From: Aneurinibacillus sp. Ricciae_BoGa-3
GTDB taxonomy: Bacteria > Bacillota > Bacilli > Aneurinibacillales > Aneurinibacillaceae
Assembly (NCBI RefSeq): GCF_028421645.1
Contig: NZ_CP116887.1
Location: forward strand, 3,474,001 to 3,538,000
Direction: 5' to 3'
Length of the DNA: 64,000 nucleotides
Shown here: in pieces, positions 1-9,453 of the stretch
How the letters are laid out: the number at the start of each line of letters is the position of its first letter
Numbering within the stretch: position 1 is the stretch's first letter
Made by a program: the position numbers and the translations under genes
Notes under the pieces: generated by a model
The model's input: only the letters and a program-made list of their open reading frames with translations
Database searches by the model: none
Told to the model about the DNA's origin: nothing

Positions 1-581
1 TCTTGCGCAATTTGAAGTATAGTCTGACGAAGAAGGCTACCATTGTTCTCAACCAATTCACATGGAATGATAGTCCACCCCGCTTCTGGTGCGCCGTGTA
101 ATATTTTAAAGCGATGGTATAAGCAAGCTGTTAGCTTCCCTGGAAAAGAGAGCGGTGACTGAGCCTCATTATAGTCTTCACGCAGGTACTTCATTCCAGC
201 TTCTGTTGTATTGGAGAAAACCAGTTGAATTTCTTCCTTAGAGGCGACTTCCAATACTTTATCCCATTGCTCATAGGGATTAATGCCTCTTGAAATAGAA
301 GAAATCACTTCTCTTTCATCAACTTTACATCCATTTTGAATTCCTCGTAATACAACCGTATATAATCCATTTTGAGCATTAAGACTAGGAACAGTCTTCC
401 CATGAGGAGTAGGTTGCACAGCCACAATTCTCCCATTAAAAAGACCCTGTTGATTTAGCTTATGAACCATCCAATCCACGAATCCACGTAGAAAGTTGCC
501 TTCACCGAATTGAAGGATTCTTTCTGGTAAATTAGAGGAGTTCGTTTGGCATGTAATAAGCTCCTTACTTAATTTTTCCAT
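1..581 (-). CDS. uxaB: tagaturonate reductase, N-terminal part (cut by window edge)
   Basis: This is the first ~193 codons of an NAD-dependent mannitol-dehydrogenase-family oxidoreductase; the C-terminus lies outside the window. The ATG at 581 is preceded by a GGAGAGGAG ribosome site. The N-terminal Rossmann part carries FGEGNFLRGF (residues 25-34), then VAVQPTPHGK and VFSNTTEAGM, a pattern typical of altronate oxidoreductase (UxaB) rather than mannitol or fructuronate enzymes. UxaB reduces D-tagaturonate to D-altronate in cytoplasmic galacturonate breakdown. It is separated from iolB by a terminator, so it is probably a separate transcript. Split UxaA (altronate dehydratase-type) genes lie at 44-45.5 kb. 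Confidence 0.85.
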   Translation of the reverse strand, partial: MEKLSKELITCQTNSSNLPERILQFGEGNFLRGFVDWMVHKLNQQGLFNGRIVAVQPTPHGKTVPSLNAQNGLYTVVLRGIQNGCKVDEREVISSISRGINPYEQWDKVLEVASKEEIQLVFSNTTEAGMKYLREDYNEAQSPLSFPGKLTACLYHRFKILHGAPEAGWTIIPCELVENNGSLLRQTILQIAQ

Positions 582-644
582 ATAGTTGTTTCTCCTCTCC
601 GTGGATCATTTATCGTGTCTCCACTCGCTAGGTTAATTTGAAAA

Positions 645-684
645 AATAATAGACATAGTAGGGATGGCTAGCTATGTCTATTAT
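645..684 (-). terminator. intrinsic terminator after iolB
   Basis: A perfect inverted repeat (arms about 645-658 and 672-684) is followed on the minus strand by a run of six T. It closes the operon that ends with iolB and insulates uxaB. Confidence 0.85.
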
Positions 685-702
685 CTATTGCTCCATTATT
701 AT

Positions 703-1506
703 TTAGTTTGCAGAGTGAAGCCACTTATGGTCAGGATCATCATATGGTTTTAAGTTCCTTCCGATCTCACCAGCCATAAACCATAAATAATAAACCTGGT
801 ATCCTCCCGCGGCGCTCACCGGGTGGTATCCCTTATCAATGGCAAAACTATCTCCATGACGAACCATATAAGCGTCATCAATAGAGCCATCTTTTGTATA
901 GTGAAGCTGTACACCAAAACCTTGCTCAGGATTCGCTTGATAATAATAAATTTCTTCAAAGTTAGGTTCTTCAGGATAGTGCTCCCCGTCGTGTTTATGA
1001 GGCGGATAGCTGGACCAATTTCCTGGATGGTTAAAGGTTTCGCCTAATATCATTCGTTGCACTCGACCGTTAGCATTGTCAGCAATAATATCGTGCACTT
1101 CTCGTTTCCAATCCGCTTTTCCACGTTGGTGGACCAGGACTTCCTCCGGCCTCACAACGAAAGGCGACAATTTTTGTTCAGCCTTAACCTTACATACAGC
1201 TACCTCTACATCCGTTTCCGCTTGAATTACATACTCAGATTGACAAGGAACGTATACAGTTGTTGCTTTGCCATCAAAAACGCTGCTCCTTCCACCTAGT
1301 CCCTGCCAAGTATTGCCATCAGAAGAAACTGTGGCCGTCCCTTTTATCAAAACAAGAGCGATTTCAAACCCTTCACTTTCACCTGTGTATACCTGTCCTT
1401 GATTTAAAGAAACCTTACCAAACGCTAAGTATTTTAAAAGCGGGCCCTCTTCCTGAAATATTTCCTGATATCCATTGACTTCTTTAGCTTTAAAATAACG
1501 TTTCAC
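703..1506 (-). CDS. iolB: 5-deoxy-glucuronate isomerase
   Basis: A 267-residue cupin-fold isomerase of the IolB family. In myo-inositol catabolism IolB converts 5-deoxy-D-glucuronate to 2-deoxy-5-keto-D-gluconate in the cytoplasm. Metal ligands are visible: HKHD at residues 170-173, the Glu pair in EEIYYY at 184-189 and the His in GYHP at 226-229. The ETFNHPGNWSSYPPHKHD block and the C-terminal MAG and DPDH motifs are family hallmarks, and the length is normal. It is the last gene of the operon beginning with the LacI regulator. None of the other iol genes (iolC, D, E, G, J) is in the window, so the true substrate may be a related deoxyuronate. Confidence 0.88.
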   Translation of the reverse strand: MKRYFKAKEVNGYQEIFQEEGPLLKYLAFGKVSLNQGQVYTGESEGFEIALVLIKGTATVSSDGNTWQGLGGRSSVFDGKATTVYVPCQSEYVIQAETDVEVAVCKVKAEQKLSPFVVRPEEVLVHQRGKADWKREVHDIIADNANGRVQRMILGETFNHPGNWSSYPPHKHDGEHYPEEPNFEEIYYYQANPEQGFGVQLHYTKDGSIDDAYMVRHGDSFAIDKGYHPVSAAGGYQVYYLWFMAGEIGRNLKPYDDPDHKWLHSAN

Positions 1507-1561
1507 TCTCTAATTTCACCTTCCTTTGTTCTTTCTACTTGTGAAATGACAGGTAATTGTA

Positions 1562-1602
1562 CAACGGTGCCCGAAGAAAGACCATGCTTACGGACACCGT
1601 TG
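1562..1602. terminator. hairpin between Fe-ADH and iolB
   Basis: Two 12-base arms (1562-1573 and 1591-1602) pair with one G-T wobble. Only the plus-strand side is followed by a T-rich stretch. On the minus strand it may be an RNA-stability or attenuation hairpin inside the operon rather than a full terminator. Confidence 0.4.
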
Positions 1603-1625
1603 ACTCTTTTCTTTGAATAAAAAAA

Positions 1626-2840
1626 TTACACGGTAACAGTTAAGTTAGAAATGTTTTCAATGGATTCATCTGCGTTATTAGCCTGGTGGAAAAGGTCGAG
1701 TAAATCTTTATAAGTTGTTTTTCTAGGATTGGTTTGACTATTCATATCCTTTAGCGCATCCTCAGCTAAAATACTCCAATCGCTGTCTTTAATATTAAAT
1801 GACTTAAGCGAAGGAATATTTGTATCCTTTACTAGTCTTTGAACAGCTACAACTGCTTTCTCAGCAGCTTCCATCGGGGAGAGACCTTCAATATTTTCTC
1901 CCATTGCAACCGCAATATCTGCAAAACGCCCTGGGCATGCAATTAAATTAAATTTCATTACGTAAGGTAGCAGAATAGCATTAGCTACTCCATGCGCTAT
2001 ATCATAATGACCGCCTAATGGATGAGCAAGAGCATGGGTATTTCCTAAACCGACCTGAGGGAATCCAATCCCTGCTAGAGTGCTGCCAAGCATAACATTT
2101 TTTCGGGCTTCATAGTTTTCGCCGCGTGCATATGCTTCACGAAGGTTACTACTGATTAATCGAATGGCTTGAAGATTGTAAATATCTGCGATAGGATGAG
2201 CTCCATTTAAGGCATCCCTAGTGGTGTAAGCTTCAATGGCATGTGTAAGGGCATCTACACCTGTAGCAGCTGTAATACTTGGCGGAAGCCCAATAGTCAG
2301 CATCGGATCCACTAGTGCAACAGTAGGTGCCATAAGCGGGCTACCGATACTTGATTTCCAATGTGTTTTCTCATTTGTAATAACTGCCCATTGAGTCACC
2401 TCGCTTCCGGTACCTGATGTGGTAGGAATTGTGATAACATCTGGGCCGCGCTTTTCAAACGTTTTTCCACCAATGTCATATTCATTGATATCCCCGTCAT
2501 TAACAGTCATCATACCAATGGTTTTACAAGCATCCATTACACTTCCCCCACCAACGGCTACAAGGGAATCGCAATTTTGTTTCCGAAAAATTTCTACCCC
2601 TTTTACCACTGTTACTGAAGGGGGATTTGGTGGAACCTCATCGTAAACTACATATTCAATATTTTTTGCAGCAATAGACTCTAGAATGTGTTCTAAAATG
2701 CCTGCTTTGATAATTCCTTTGTCTGTCACAACCATGGTTTTTCGATGTCCTCTGGAAGATAACTCTTCCCCAACATTCTTAGAAGCATCTTTACCAAATA
2801 CCAGTTTAGTAGAAGCTAAATAAGTAAAAATATCGTTCAT
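1626..2840 (-). CDS. iron-containing (group III) alcohol dehydrogenase
   Basis: A 404-residue NAD(P)-dependent alcohol dehydrogenase of the Fe-ADH family (FucO, 1,3-propanediol dehydrogenase and butanol dehydrogenase type). The dinucleotide-binding GGGSVMDACK is at 97-106. Iron ligands are readable as D196, H200, H269 and H283, matching the spacing in FucO. It probably reduces a small aldehyde, or oxidises the alcohol, produced from the imported substrate. It lies between an aldehyde dehydrogenase and iolB, so the pair would dispose of an aldehyde such as lactaldehyde or a semialdehyde. Substrate specificity cannot be read from sequence. Confidence 0.88.
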   Translation of the reverse strand: MNDIFTYLASTKLVFGKDASKNVGEELSSRGHRKTMVVTDKGIIKAGILEHILESIAAKNIEYVVYDEVPPNPPSVTVVKGVEIFRKQNCDSLVAVGGGSVMDACKTIGMMTVNDGDINEYDIGGKTFEKRGPDVITIPTTSGTGSEVTQWAVITNEKTHWKSSIGSPLMAPTVALVDPMLTIGLPPSITAATGVDALTHAIEAYTTRDALNGAHPIADIYNLQAIRLISSNLREAYARGENYEARKNVMLGSTLAGIGFPQVGLGNTHALAHPLGGHYDIAHGVANAILLPYVMKFNLIACPGRFADIAVAMGENIEGLSPMEAAEKAVVAVQRLVKDTNIPSLKSFNIKDSDWSILAEDALKDMNSQTNPRKTTYKDLLDLFHQANNADESIENISNLTVTV

Positions 2841-2882
2841 GTTCGATCTCTCCTTTAAGTAGTTTTATAGTTTTAATTGCAA

Positions 2883-4379
2883 TTACCATTTGTAAAAGTT
2901 ATTTCTTGATCCTACATGAATCTGAACAGTCTTCACTTCAGAAAATGCATCCAAACCTGCAGTTCCAAGTTCTTTACCGTAACCGCTCTCTTTAACTCCG
3001 CCGAATGGCAATTCCGGGTGGGCTTCCATGTAGTGATTGACCCAAATCGTGCCTGCTTTGATTTTCTGCGTTGCCCGTATTGCTTTATCAATATCCTTTG
3101 TCCAAACTGCTCCAGCAAGGCCGAAGCATGTATCATTCGCAATCTCCATTGCTTCATCAAAGTCTTTAAAACGAATAACAGAAAGTACAGGACCAAAGAT
3201 TTCTTCTTGTGCAATCGTCATATTTGGTTTTACATCTCCAAAAATGGTCGGTTCCATAAACAACCCTTTTTCAAAAATCCCATCGGTTAAGCGCTTACCA
3301 CCAGTTAATAGCTTTGCACCATCCGCTAAACCCTTTTCGACGTAGCCCAGTACCGTTTTCAAGTGAGATTCGGAAATAAGTGCACCCATCTCGGTATCGT
3401 CGGACAATGGGTCCCCTACTCTAATGGCTTCTGCCCTTGCCACTAATCGATCAACAAACTCGTCATATATGTCATCTTGTACTAATAAGCGAGAGCCTGA
3501 GGTACAAACTTCACCTTGATTAAAGAAGCTCCCAAAAAGTGCCCCATCTAATGCATCTTCCATGTTTGCGTCCGCAAATACTATATTAGGAGATTTTCCG
3601 CCAAGCTCCATTCCTAACTTCTTCAATGTATCTGCAGATAATTTCATTAAATCCTTTCCTGTCTCTGTAGAACCAGTCAGTGTAACCTTATCTACCATTG
3701 GGTTGGTCGCAATTTCTCTGCCTAGTTCCTCACCGGAACCCGTAATGACATTAACTACACCTTTTGGAAATCCTACTTCATCTAGGATTTTTACAATTTC
3801 TAAAGTTGTCGCCGGCGTTGTACTCGCTGGTTTACAAACAACTGTACAACCAGCTGCTAAAGCAGCAGGAAGCTTTTGAGTAAGCGTTCCTAAAGGAAAG
3901 TTCCAAGGAGTAATGATAGCCACAACACCAACTGGGACACGTAACGTTAAGCCTAAAAGGTCCTTTTGTATCTGGGTCGTAGTCTGGCCGTAAATCGCTC
4001 TGCTTAAGCCTGCATAGTAGCTAAATATATTGGCAACTGCTCCAATTTCACCCTTTGCCTCAGACAGCGGCTTTCCCATTTCCCGGCTCAAAAGTTCTGC
4101 TAATTCATTCGTTTTTTCAACAATGCGCAAGTAGGCCCGATACAGGAGGTCGGATCGTTCAGCACCTGACATGCTGGACCAATCCCCTTGATCAAACGCT
4201 TCCCTCGCAGCTAGAATTGCACTTTGTGCGTCCTCTTTACTAGCTTTTTGAAATTCAGCAACTAAATCGCCAGTTGCGGGATTTTTTCTTTCAAACGTTT
4301 TACTAGAGCTAGAAGGGCACCATTCACCGTTAATATACAATTGATATGTTTTTAAACCCTTTTCCTGGTACGCTTTCAA
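2883..4379 (-). CDS. NAD(P)-dependent aldehyde dehydrogenase
   Basis: A class-1/2-like aldehyde dehydrogenase of about 498 residues oxidising an aldehyde to its acid. The catalytic Cys is in NQGEVCTSGSR (about residue 292), the general base Glu in MELGGKSPN (about 258), and PWNFPLG is the nucleotide-binding segment. I chose the TTG at 4379 because a ribosome site with an extended match to the 16S tail (AGAGGTGATC) lies about 8 bases before it; a GTG at 4388 would overlap that site. It follows the ABC importer genes and precedes the iron alcohol dehydrogenase. It is distinct from the GucD-type enzyme at 42.6 kb. Confidence 0.87.
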   Translation of the reverse strand: MKAYQEKGLKTYQLYINGEWCPSSSSKTFERKNPATGDLVAEFQKASKEDAQSAILAAREAFDQGDWSSMSGAERSDLLYRAYLRIVEKTNELAELLSREMGKPLSEAKGEIGAVANIFSYYAGLSRAIYGQTTTQIQKDLLGLTLRVPVGVVAIITPWNFPLGTLTQKLPAALAAGCTVVCKPASTTPATTLEIVKILDEVGFPKGVVNVITGSGEELGREIATNPMVDKVTLTGSTETGKDLMKLSADTLKKLGMELGGKSPNIVFADANMEDALDGALFGSFFNQGEVCTSGSRLLVQDDIYDEFVDRLVARAEAIRVGDPLSDDTEMGALISESHLKTVLGYVEKGLADGAKLLTGGKRLTDGIFEKGLFMEPTIFGDVKPNMTIAQEEIFGPVLSVIRFKDFDEAMEIANDTCFGLAGAVWTKDIDKAIRATQKIKAGTIWVNHYMEAHPELPFGGVKESGYGKELGTAGLDAFSEVKTVQIHVGSRNNFYKW

Positions 4380-4446
4380 TCTGATCACCTCTTCTGTAAT
4401 AATTGAAGCTTATATCTGTAAATCCCAAATCATATTCAAAACTTAC

Positions 4447-5526
4447 TTAATAAGGTGACTTAGGATCGTACATTTGTTTAGCATTGTCTTTCGTATAAAC
4501 TGGATTCGGAATATAATGGGTTGAAGGTACTTGCTGGCCCTGGGCCGCCATGATTGCTATCTTCACAGCATCTGCACCCTGTACACGCGGGTCGTTACTC
4601 ACGGTGACCACTAATCCTGATTGTGGATCCATTATTTCCTTAAGCGCATCTTTAGTACCATCCATAGAACCAATCAATACCTTGCCATAGTGACCGGTAT
4701 TCTTTAATGCGGTAAAAATGCCAGGCAACATGACATCACTCGCACAGAAAATGACTTGTAAATCAGGGTTAGCCGTTGAAATATCCTGCATTTCCGGCAG
4801 AGTTTTATCAGGCAGCCATTCGCCGAAGCGTTCCGCAACCAAATCAAGATTTCCCTTTCCATACTTCTCCAGCATAAAATCGGTCCATCCAGCAATGAAT
4901 CCATTTCTACGATACTGAGAGACTACCTCTTTCGGATAACCACTTATCATAGCTGCTTTAATCACTTTGTTACCGTATTTTTCTGATGCAGCTTTTGCTA
5001 ATGTCCATCCCGACTTATATCCTGTGTCTCTTGGATCATCCGAAACAAAGCTTACTGGATCTGCCTTTGGATCTATATTGCTGTTAACTACTACTAATGG
5101 TATTTTGCTTCGCTTTAGCTGTTTAGCAGCCGGTAGGACACCAGATGAATCCTGGGGATTCATGATAACTACATTTGCACCTCTGGATATTAAATCTTGT
5201 ACATCGGAAACTTGTTTTGCAACGTCTCCTTGCGCATCCAGTACAGTAAGGTCAACCCCATCCTTTTTGGCTTCTGCGCTTGCACCATTAACTAAATTTG
5301 TGTACCAATCACTACCTGCCACTCTTCGTTGGGAAAAACCTATTACAATTTTTTTGCCACTCGTATTTTGGACCTTTAATGAAGAAGTATCATCCGTAGC
5401 TTGATTTTGGCTTTGAGGGCTATTTTGTTTCGAATTTCCACTGGTTGCTGTACTACAGCCTGTCATCGCTACAAGCGAAAGCGTGAACAGCAGGCTAAAA
5501 ACTTTAATTGCTCCTTTTTTCTTCAT
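4447..5526 (-). CDS. sugar ABC transporter substrate-binding lipoprotein
   Basis: A 359-residue periplasmic-binding-protein type 1 (RbsB/XylF class) receptor. A lipoprotein signal with the lipobox around VAMTGC near residue 23 anchors it outside the membrane. A low-complexity Ser/Asn/Gln linker follows, then the binding domain starting near KKIVIGFSQ. It delivers a monosaccharide or polyol to the permease encoded just upstream in the operon. The gap of about 180 bases between permease and this gene may hold its own promoter. The ligand is unknown; IolB in the same operon makes an inositol-like or deoxyuronate substrate plausible. Confidence 0.88.
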   Translation of the reverse strand: MKKKGAIKVFSLLFTLSLVAMTGCSTATSGNSKQNSPQSQNQATDDTSSLKVQNTSGKKIVIGFSQRRVAGSDWYTNLVNGASAEAKKDGVDLTVLDAQGDVAKQVSDVQDLISRGANVVIMNPQDSSGVLPAAKQLKRSKIPLVVVNSNIDPKADPVSFVSDDPRDTGYKSGWTLAKAASEKYGNKVIKAAMISGYPKEVVSQYRRNGFIAGWTDFMLEKYGKGNLDLVAERFGEWLPDKTLPEMQDISTANPDLQVIFCASDVMLPGIFTALKNTGHYGKVLIGSMDGTKDALKEIMDPQSGLVVTVSNDPRVQGADAVKIAIMAAQGQQVPSTHYIPNPVYTKDNAKQMYDPKSPY

Positions 5527-5707
5527 AAAATATCCCCCTTCTTATTTGTGTGAAGCTGTGTAACTTGATCAAATGATATCGTTTTCATCTCCTTCCCTGG
5601 TTAGCGTGCATAAGACTGTAACAAAGATCCGTTTTTGCAACAGTTCAAGCAATATTCTAAAAATAGTAAATAAACGGAATGCAATGTAAGTCCTTACAAA
5701 AGCAAGA

Positions 5708-6688
5708 TTATTTCTTTCTTCGCACTGTTACCGATAAAACCGCTACAAGAATAATTAAACCTTGTATAACCATTTGCGGATAGGATGGTACGCCCATTAG
5801 ATTTAAGATATTTCGAATTATCCCAATCAGAAAAGCACCAAGTATTGTGTTGACTGCAGAGCCTTTGCCACCCATTAATGAGGCTCCGCCAACTACTACT
5901 GCCGCTATTGAATCTAACTCATACCCCTGTCCGTACAGCGCACTACCTGTACCTAGTCGGGCGGTAGTCATTAAACCCGCAAGACCCGCGAGCATCCCGC
6001 ATAGTGCATAGGCTACAATAATATCTCTATTTATGGAAGCTCCAGAAAGCCTTGCTGCCTCAGGGTTTCCACCGATTGCGTAGAGTCGACGGCCGAATGT
6101 AGTCGAACGTAATACGAATAATATGACGCCCAAAGTGATAAGAAGAATAATCAATGGTGAATAAATTGGGCCGATGCTCCCAGCAAGAATTCCTAAAAAT
6201 GTGTCATTATCAATTTGTATCAGGGAACCTACTTGAAACATATAAGCCAATCCACGATATATTGTTAAAGTAGCAAGTGTTACAACAAAGGGAGTGATTT
6301 TACCATATGCGACAGCCAAACCATTCCCAACCCCGGCAACAGCCATAAGCAGCATCACCACAACTATTACCAGAATTGGATTCATACCTGAGCCAAGAAA
6401 TTGTGCAGACAAAACACTGGCCACCGCCACAACTGAACCTACTGATAAATCGATGCCCGCTGTTATAATAACCAAAAGTTGTCCTAAAGCTAATACAGAA
6501 ATTACAGAGTTTTGAACCAATACATTTACCAGGTTGTTCACTGTTAAAAACATTGAGGAAAGGAATGAAGCTATAGCAATTAGTAGAACGAGAAAGATAA
6601 GTAAATAGTTTTTGGAAACAATTCTTAATACAGTCGCATTTACCGAGGAGTTTTTGTGATTCAATATTAATTCTTGTTCTTGTTTCAA
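5708..6688 (-). CDS. ribose/xylose-type ABC transporter permease
   Basis: A 326-residue RbsC-family inner-membrane permease with about ten hydrophobic segments and the family motifs IDLSVGSVVA (near residue 80), the GGNPEAARLSG cytoplasmic loop and GGKGS near the C-terminus. It works with the adjacent duplicated ATPase. The start is a TTG at 6688, chosen because GGGAGG lies 8 bases upstream. It begins 15 bases after the ATPase stop, indicating translational linkage. Confidence 0.9.
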   Translation of the reverse strand: MKQEQELILNHKNSSVNATVLRIVSKNYLLIFLVLLIAIASFLSSMFLTVNNLVNVLVQNSVISVLALGQLLVIITAGIDLSVGSVVAVASVLSAQFLGSGMNPILVIVVVMLLMAVAGVGNGLAVAYGKITPFVVTLATLTIYRGLAYMFQVGSLIQIDNDTFLGILAGSIGPIYSPLIILLITLGVILFVLRSTTFGRRLYAIGGNPEAARLSGASINRDIIVAYALCGMLAGLAGLMTTARLGTGSALYGQGYELDSIAAVVVGGASLMGGKGSAVNTILGAFLIGIIRNILNLMGVPSYPQMVIQGLIILVAVLSVTVRRKK

Positions 6689-6703
6689 TTGAGATTCCTC
6701 CCA

Positions 6704-8188
6704 TTAAATCATATATTGAATAACATTTTCTTCAGAGCACTCTTCGTGAAATAACTCTTTTTCAATTTTCCCCCCCGACATTATTAACACCCGATCTGTC
6801 ATTAGCACCTCAGGAAGTTCCGAAGATATCATAATAATAGAGCCTCCTTGTGTGACAAATTCGTTCATTAATCGATAAATCTCCTCCTTCGCTCCTACAT
6901 CAATGCCTCTTGTAGGTTCATCAAATATAAGTATTTTGGAATTTTTATATAACCATCTTGCAATAATTAATTTTTGCTGGTTGCCACCGCTAAGTGTCCT
7001 TGTTTCTTGAAAGGGTTCACTAACCCTCACTTGAAGCTTTTTTACCAGTTGTTTTGCATCTTCGAGTTCTTTACCTTTTTCTATTATTCCGAATTTTGAA
7101 AAGTTACTAAACCCAGCAATCGTAATATTTTCCATCGCACTCATACCAAGTACCAGTGCTTGTGCTTTTCGATCCTCTGGAAGCAATGCAATTCCTTGTT
7201 TAATTGCATCCTTAGGGCAACGAATTGTAACTTTATTTCCATCCACTTCAATTTCACCTGTGTAATAATCAGCACCAAAAATTGCTCTTACCAATTCTGT
7301 TCTTCCGCTTCCCACCAAACCGGCTATTCCCAATACTTCACGTTCATATAAATCAAAATCAATATCCTTTAACAAGCTAGGTGTATTTAAATTACGCACC
7401 GAAAGTATTTTTCTTTTATAATCGGTTTGATTACCTAATCTCATCTTCAATACATCCCGGCCAACCATCATCTTCACTAACTCATCTCTTGTTAAACCCT
7501 CAACTGAATTAGTACTTACAACTTGACCATCTTTTAATACAGTGACTCGATCGGCAATCCTAAAAACCTCTGGAAGGCGATGGGATATGTAAACGATTCC
7601 ATTTCCTTCATTTTTAAGTTTAATAATAAGTTCGATTAACCTCTCTACATCCTGTACAGGTAATGGGGCGGTTGGCTCATCAAAAATAATGACCTTCGCT
7701 TTTCGATGAATGGCCTTGGCAATTTCAACGACTTGTTGCCTGGCTATCCCCATTGTTCCAACTGGCTTATCAACGTCGATATCAAAGCCCATGTAGTCTA
7801 ATATTTTTTTTGCCTCGCGCCTCATTTTTGGCCAGTCCACTACACCCTTCATTTTTTGGGGATAATCACCTAAAAAAATATTTTCCGCAACCGACAATTC
7901 ATCTACTAGATTTAGCTCTTGATGAATGATAGCGATTCCTAATTTGCTGGCTACATCGGGTTTATTTATCGTGACAGCCTTACCTTCAAAAATAATTTCC
8001 CCGCTATCCGGAGTATAGATGCCGGAAAGTATTTTCATCATCGTCGACTTTCCTGCACCGTTTTCCCCGCAAAGAGCGTGAATTTCACCAGCACGAATGG
8101 AAAAGTCCACATTACTTAAAGCTTTAACACCGGGAAATGACTTACCAACTCCATGAATCTCCAACAATGGTACATTGTTGCTATTCAT
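6704..8188 (-). CDS. sugar ABC transporter ATPase, duplicated (RbsA-type)
   Basis: A protein of about 494 residues with two ATPase domains, energising monosaccharide import. The first domain has Walker A GENGAGKST and a Walker B ending IIFDEPTAPL; the second has a degenerate Walker A region (GLVGSGRTE) and the signature LSGGNQQK, normal for the RbsA/MglA/XylG class. The ATG at 8188 is chosen over 8194 because AAGGAGG directly abuts the first ATG but stands 6 bases from the second. It follows the LacI gene by 29 bases. Confidence 0.92.
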   Translation of the reverse strand: MNSNNVPLLEIHGVGKSFPGVKALSNVDFSIRAGEIHALCGENGAGKSTMMKILSGIYTPDSGEIIFEGKAVTINKPDVASKLGIAIIHQELNLVDELSVAENIFLGDYPQKMKGVVDWPKMRREAKKILDYMGFDIDVDKPVGTMGIARQQVVEIAKAIHRKAKVIIFDEPTAPLPVQDVERLIELIIKLKNEGNGIVYISHRLPEVFRIADRVTVLKDGQVVSTNSVEGLTRDELVKMMVGRDVLKMRLGNQTDYKRKILSVRNLNTPSLLKDIDFDLYEREVLGIAGLVGSGRTELVRAIFGADYYTGEIEVDGNKVTIRCPKDAIKQGIALLPEDRKAQALVLGMSAMENITIAGFSNFSKFGIIEKGKELEDAKQLVKKLQVRVSEPFQETRTLSGGNQQKLIIARWLYKNSKILIFDEPTRGIDVGAKEEIYRLMNEFVTQGGSIIMISSELPEVLMTDRVLIMSGGKIEKELFHEECSEENVIQYMI

Positions 8189-8217
8189 ATTCATCCTCCT
8201 TCCAAGTGCGTCTGTAT

Positions 8218-9231
8218 TCAGTAAGAAAGACTAATTGATTTTGTTGAATTCCCCTCTTTAAGAAGAGGATAAACGGTTGTCAGTCTTTCAATGCCATCTG
8301 ATCCCTTAATCATTCTAAGTAGAATATTTGCAATGGTATCACCTATTTCGAATAGGGGCAAAGCCATCGTTGTTAGGCTTGGAGTCATGACCTGTGATAG
8401 AACAATGCCATCAAAGCCCACAACCGATATATCATCAGGCACTTCAACATTTAGATCCCTGCAGGCCTGAATGACATACGCCGCTGAAATATCATTATAC
8501 GTGGTAATTGCTGTAACGTTTCTTCTAATCAATTGTTGGGTTAGTTTATGGACTCCTTCATCACCAACCTCCACCGAGACGATTAAATCTTCGTCTATTG
8601 AAATGCCATACTCCTGCAGCGCCTTTTTGTAACCATCCAATCTTTTCGCACTACTACTAGCTAATGGAGGGCCAACAATGATCCCAATTCTAGAATGACC
8701 TTGTTCAATAAGGTACTTCGCAGCTGTATAACCTCCCTGTTTGGCATCTACCATTACAGACGAAACACCTTCCGCCTCAAGATCACGATTCAAAAGTACA
8801 ATAGGTGAAATTTTTGTTATCATTTTTCTAAGATTCGCATCATCGAGTCTCGGGCTACACAAAATCATCCCATCTACATTATAATTTTGGGCTAATTTGA
8901 TACAGGATACTTCATGTTCCACATCTTCATCGGTAGTAAATAGAAAAAGATTCATATTGTTCGCCCGGAGAGTACGTTCTATCCCATACACAATTTCCGC
9001 AAAAAAAGGGTTTTTAATATCAGGTAGTAACAAAGCAATTGTATTTGTCTTCCTAGTGACCATGCTCCTTGCTTGAAGACTAGGCTGAAACCCATGCTCT
9101 TCGATAATTCGAAGAACCTGTTTTCGGGTTCCCTCACTTACCTCTTCTTTGTTATTTAAAACTCTTGAGATTGTTTGGCGAGACACCCCAGCCATTTTTG
9201 CAATATCGTTAATCGTTAATTTTTTCCCCAT
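8218..9231 (-). CDS. LacI-family transcriptional repressor
   Basis: A regulator of about 337 residues with an N-terminal helix-turn-helix and hinge (LTINDIAKMAGVSRQTISRVLNN split over residues 5-27) and a type-1 periplasmic-binding-protein-like effector domain. The ATG at 9231 has AGAGGA 9 bases upstream, better placed than for the ATG at 9240. It is the first gene of the minus-strand operon and so probably represses itself, the importer, the dehydrogenases and iolB, plus the divergent M24 gene. LacI-type palindromes sit between the divergent genes. The effector is presumably the imported sugar or a derivative. Confidence 0.9.
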   Translation of the reverse strand: MGKKLTINDIAKMAGVSRQTISRVLNNKEEVSEGTRKQVLRIIEEHGFQPSLQARSMVTRKTNTIALLLPDIKNPFFAEIVYGIERTLRANNMNLFLFTTDEDVEHEVSCIKLAQNYNVDGMILCSPRLDDANLRKMITKISPIVLLNRDLEAEGVSSVMVDAKQGGYTAAKYLIEQGHSRIGIIVGPPLASSSAKRLDGYKKALQEYGISIDEDLIVSVEVGDEGVHKLTQQLIRRNVTAITTYNDISAAYVIQACRDLNVEVPDDISVVGFDGIVLSQVMTPSLTTMALPLFEIGDTIANILLRMIKGSDGIERLTTVYPLLKEGNSTKSISLSY

Positions 9232-9262
9232 GTCAATCATTCCTCTATGTACTTTTTTAGAA

Positions 9263-9276
9263 TGTGAACGTTCCCG
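9263..9276. promoter_or_regulatory. LacI-type operator, regulator-proximal copy
   Basis: TGTGAACGTTCCCG matches the better palindrome at 9404 at 11 of 14 positions and has the CG centre typical of LacI-family sites. It lies about 30 bases upstream of the LacI start, suggesting autoregulation. A further TCACA half-site follows near 9284. Confidence 0.55.
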
Positions 9277-9368
9277 TTAAGGCTCACATCTAAAATAACA
9301 CCGTAATAACAGGCATGTCAATACAGAATTTCTAATTAAAATATTATTTTAAAAATTTAGTTTATATA

Positions 9369-9398
9369 TTGACTATCCCATATTTTATCTATTAGAAT
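9369..9398 (+). promoter_or_regulatory. sigma-A-like promoter of the M24 gene
   Basis: TTGACT (9369-9374) and TAGAAT (9393-9398) are separated by 18 bases. The operator begins 6 bases downstream of the -10, so the repressor would cover the transcription start. Confidence 0.6.
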
Positions 9399-9403
9399 GA
9401 TAT

Positions 9404-9417
9404 TGTGATCGTTCACA
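9404..9417. promoter_or_regulatory. LacI-type operator at the M24 promoter
   Basis: TGTGATCGTTCACA is a palindrome with a CG centre and one mismatch. It overlaps the expected start point of the plus-strand promoter, giving simple repression by the adjacent LacI protein. Confidence 0.7.
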
Positions 9418-9453
9418 TTACCGAAAACAATAAATTGATTGGGGGGCCTTACT

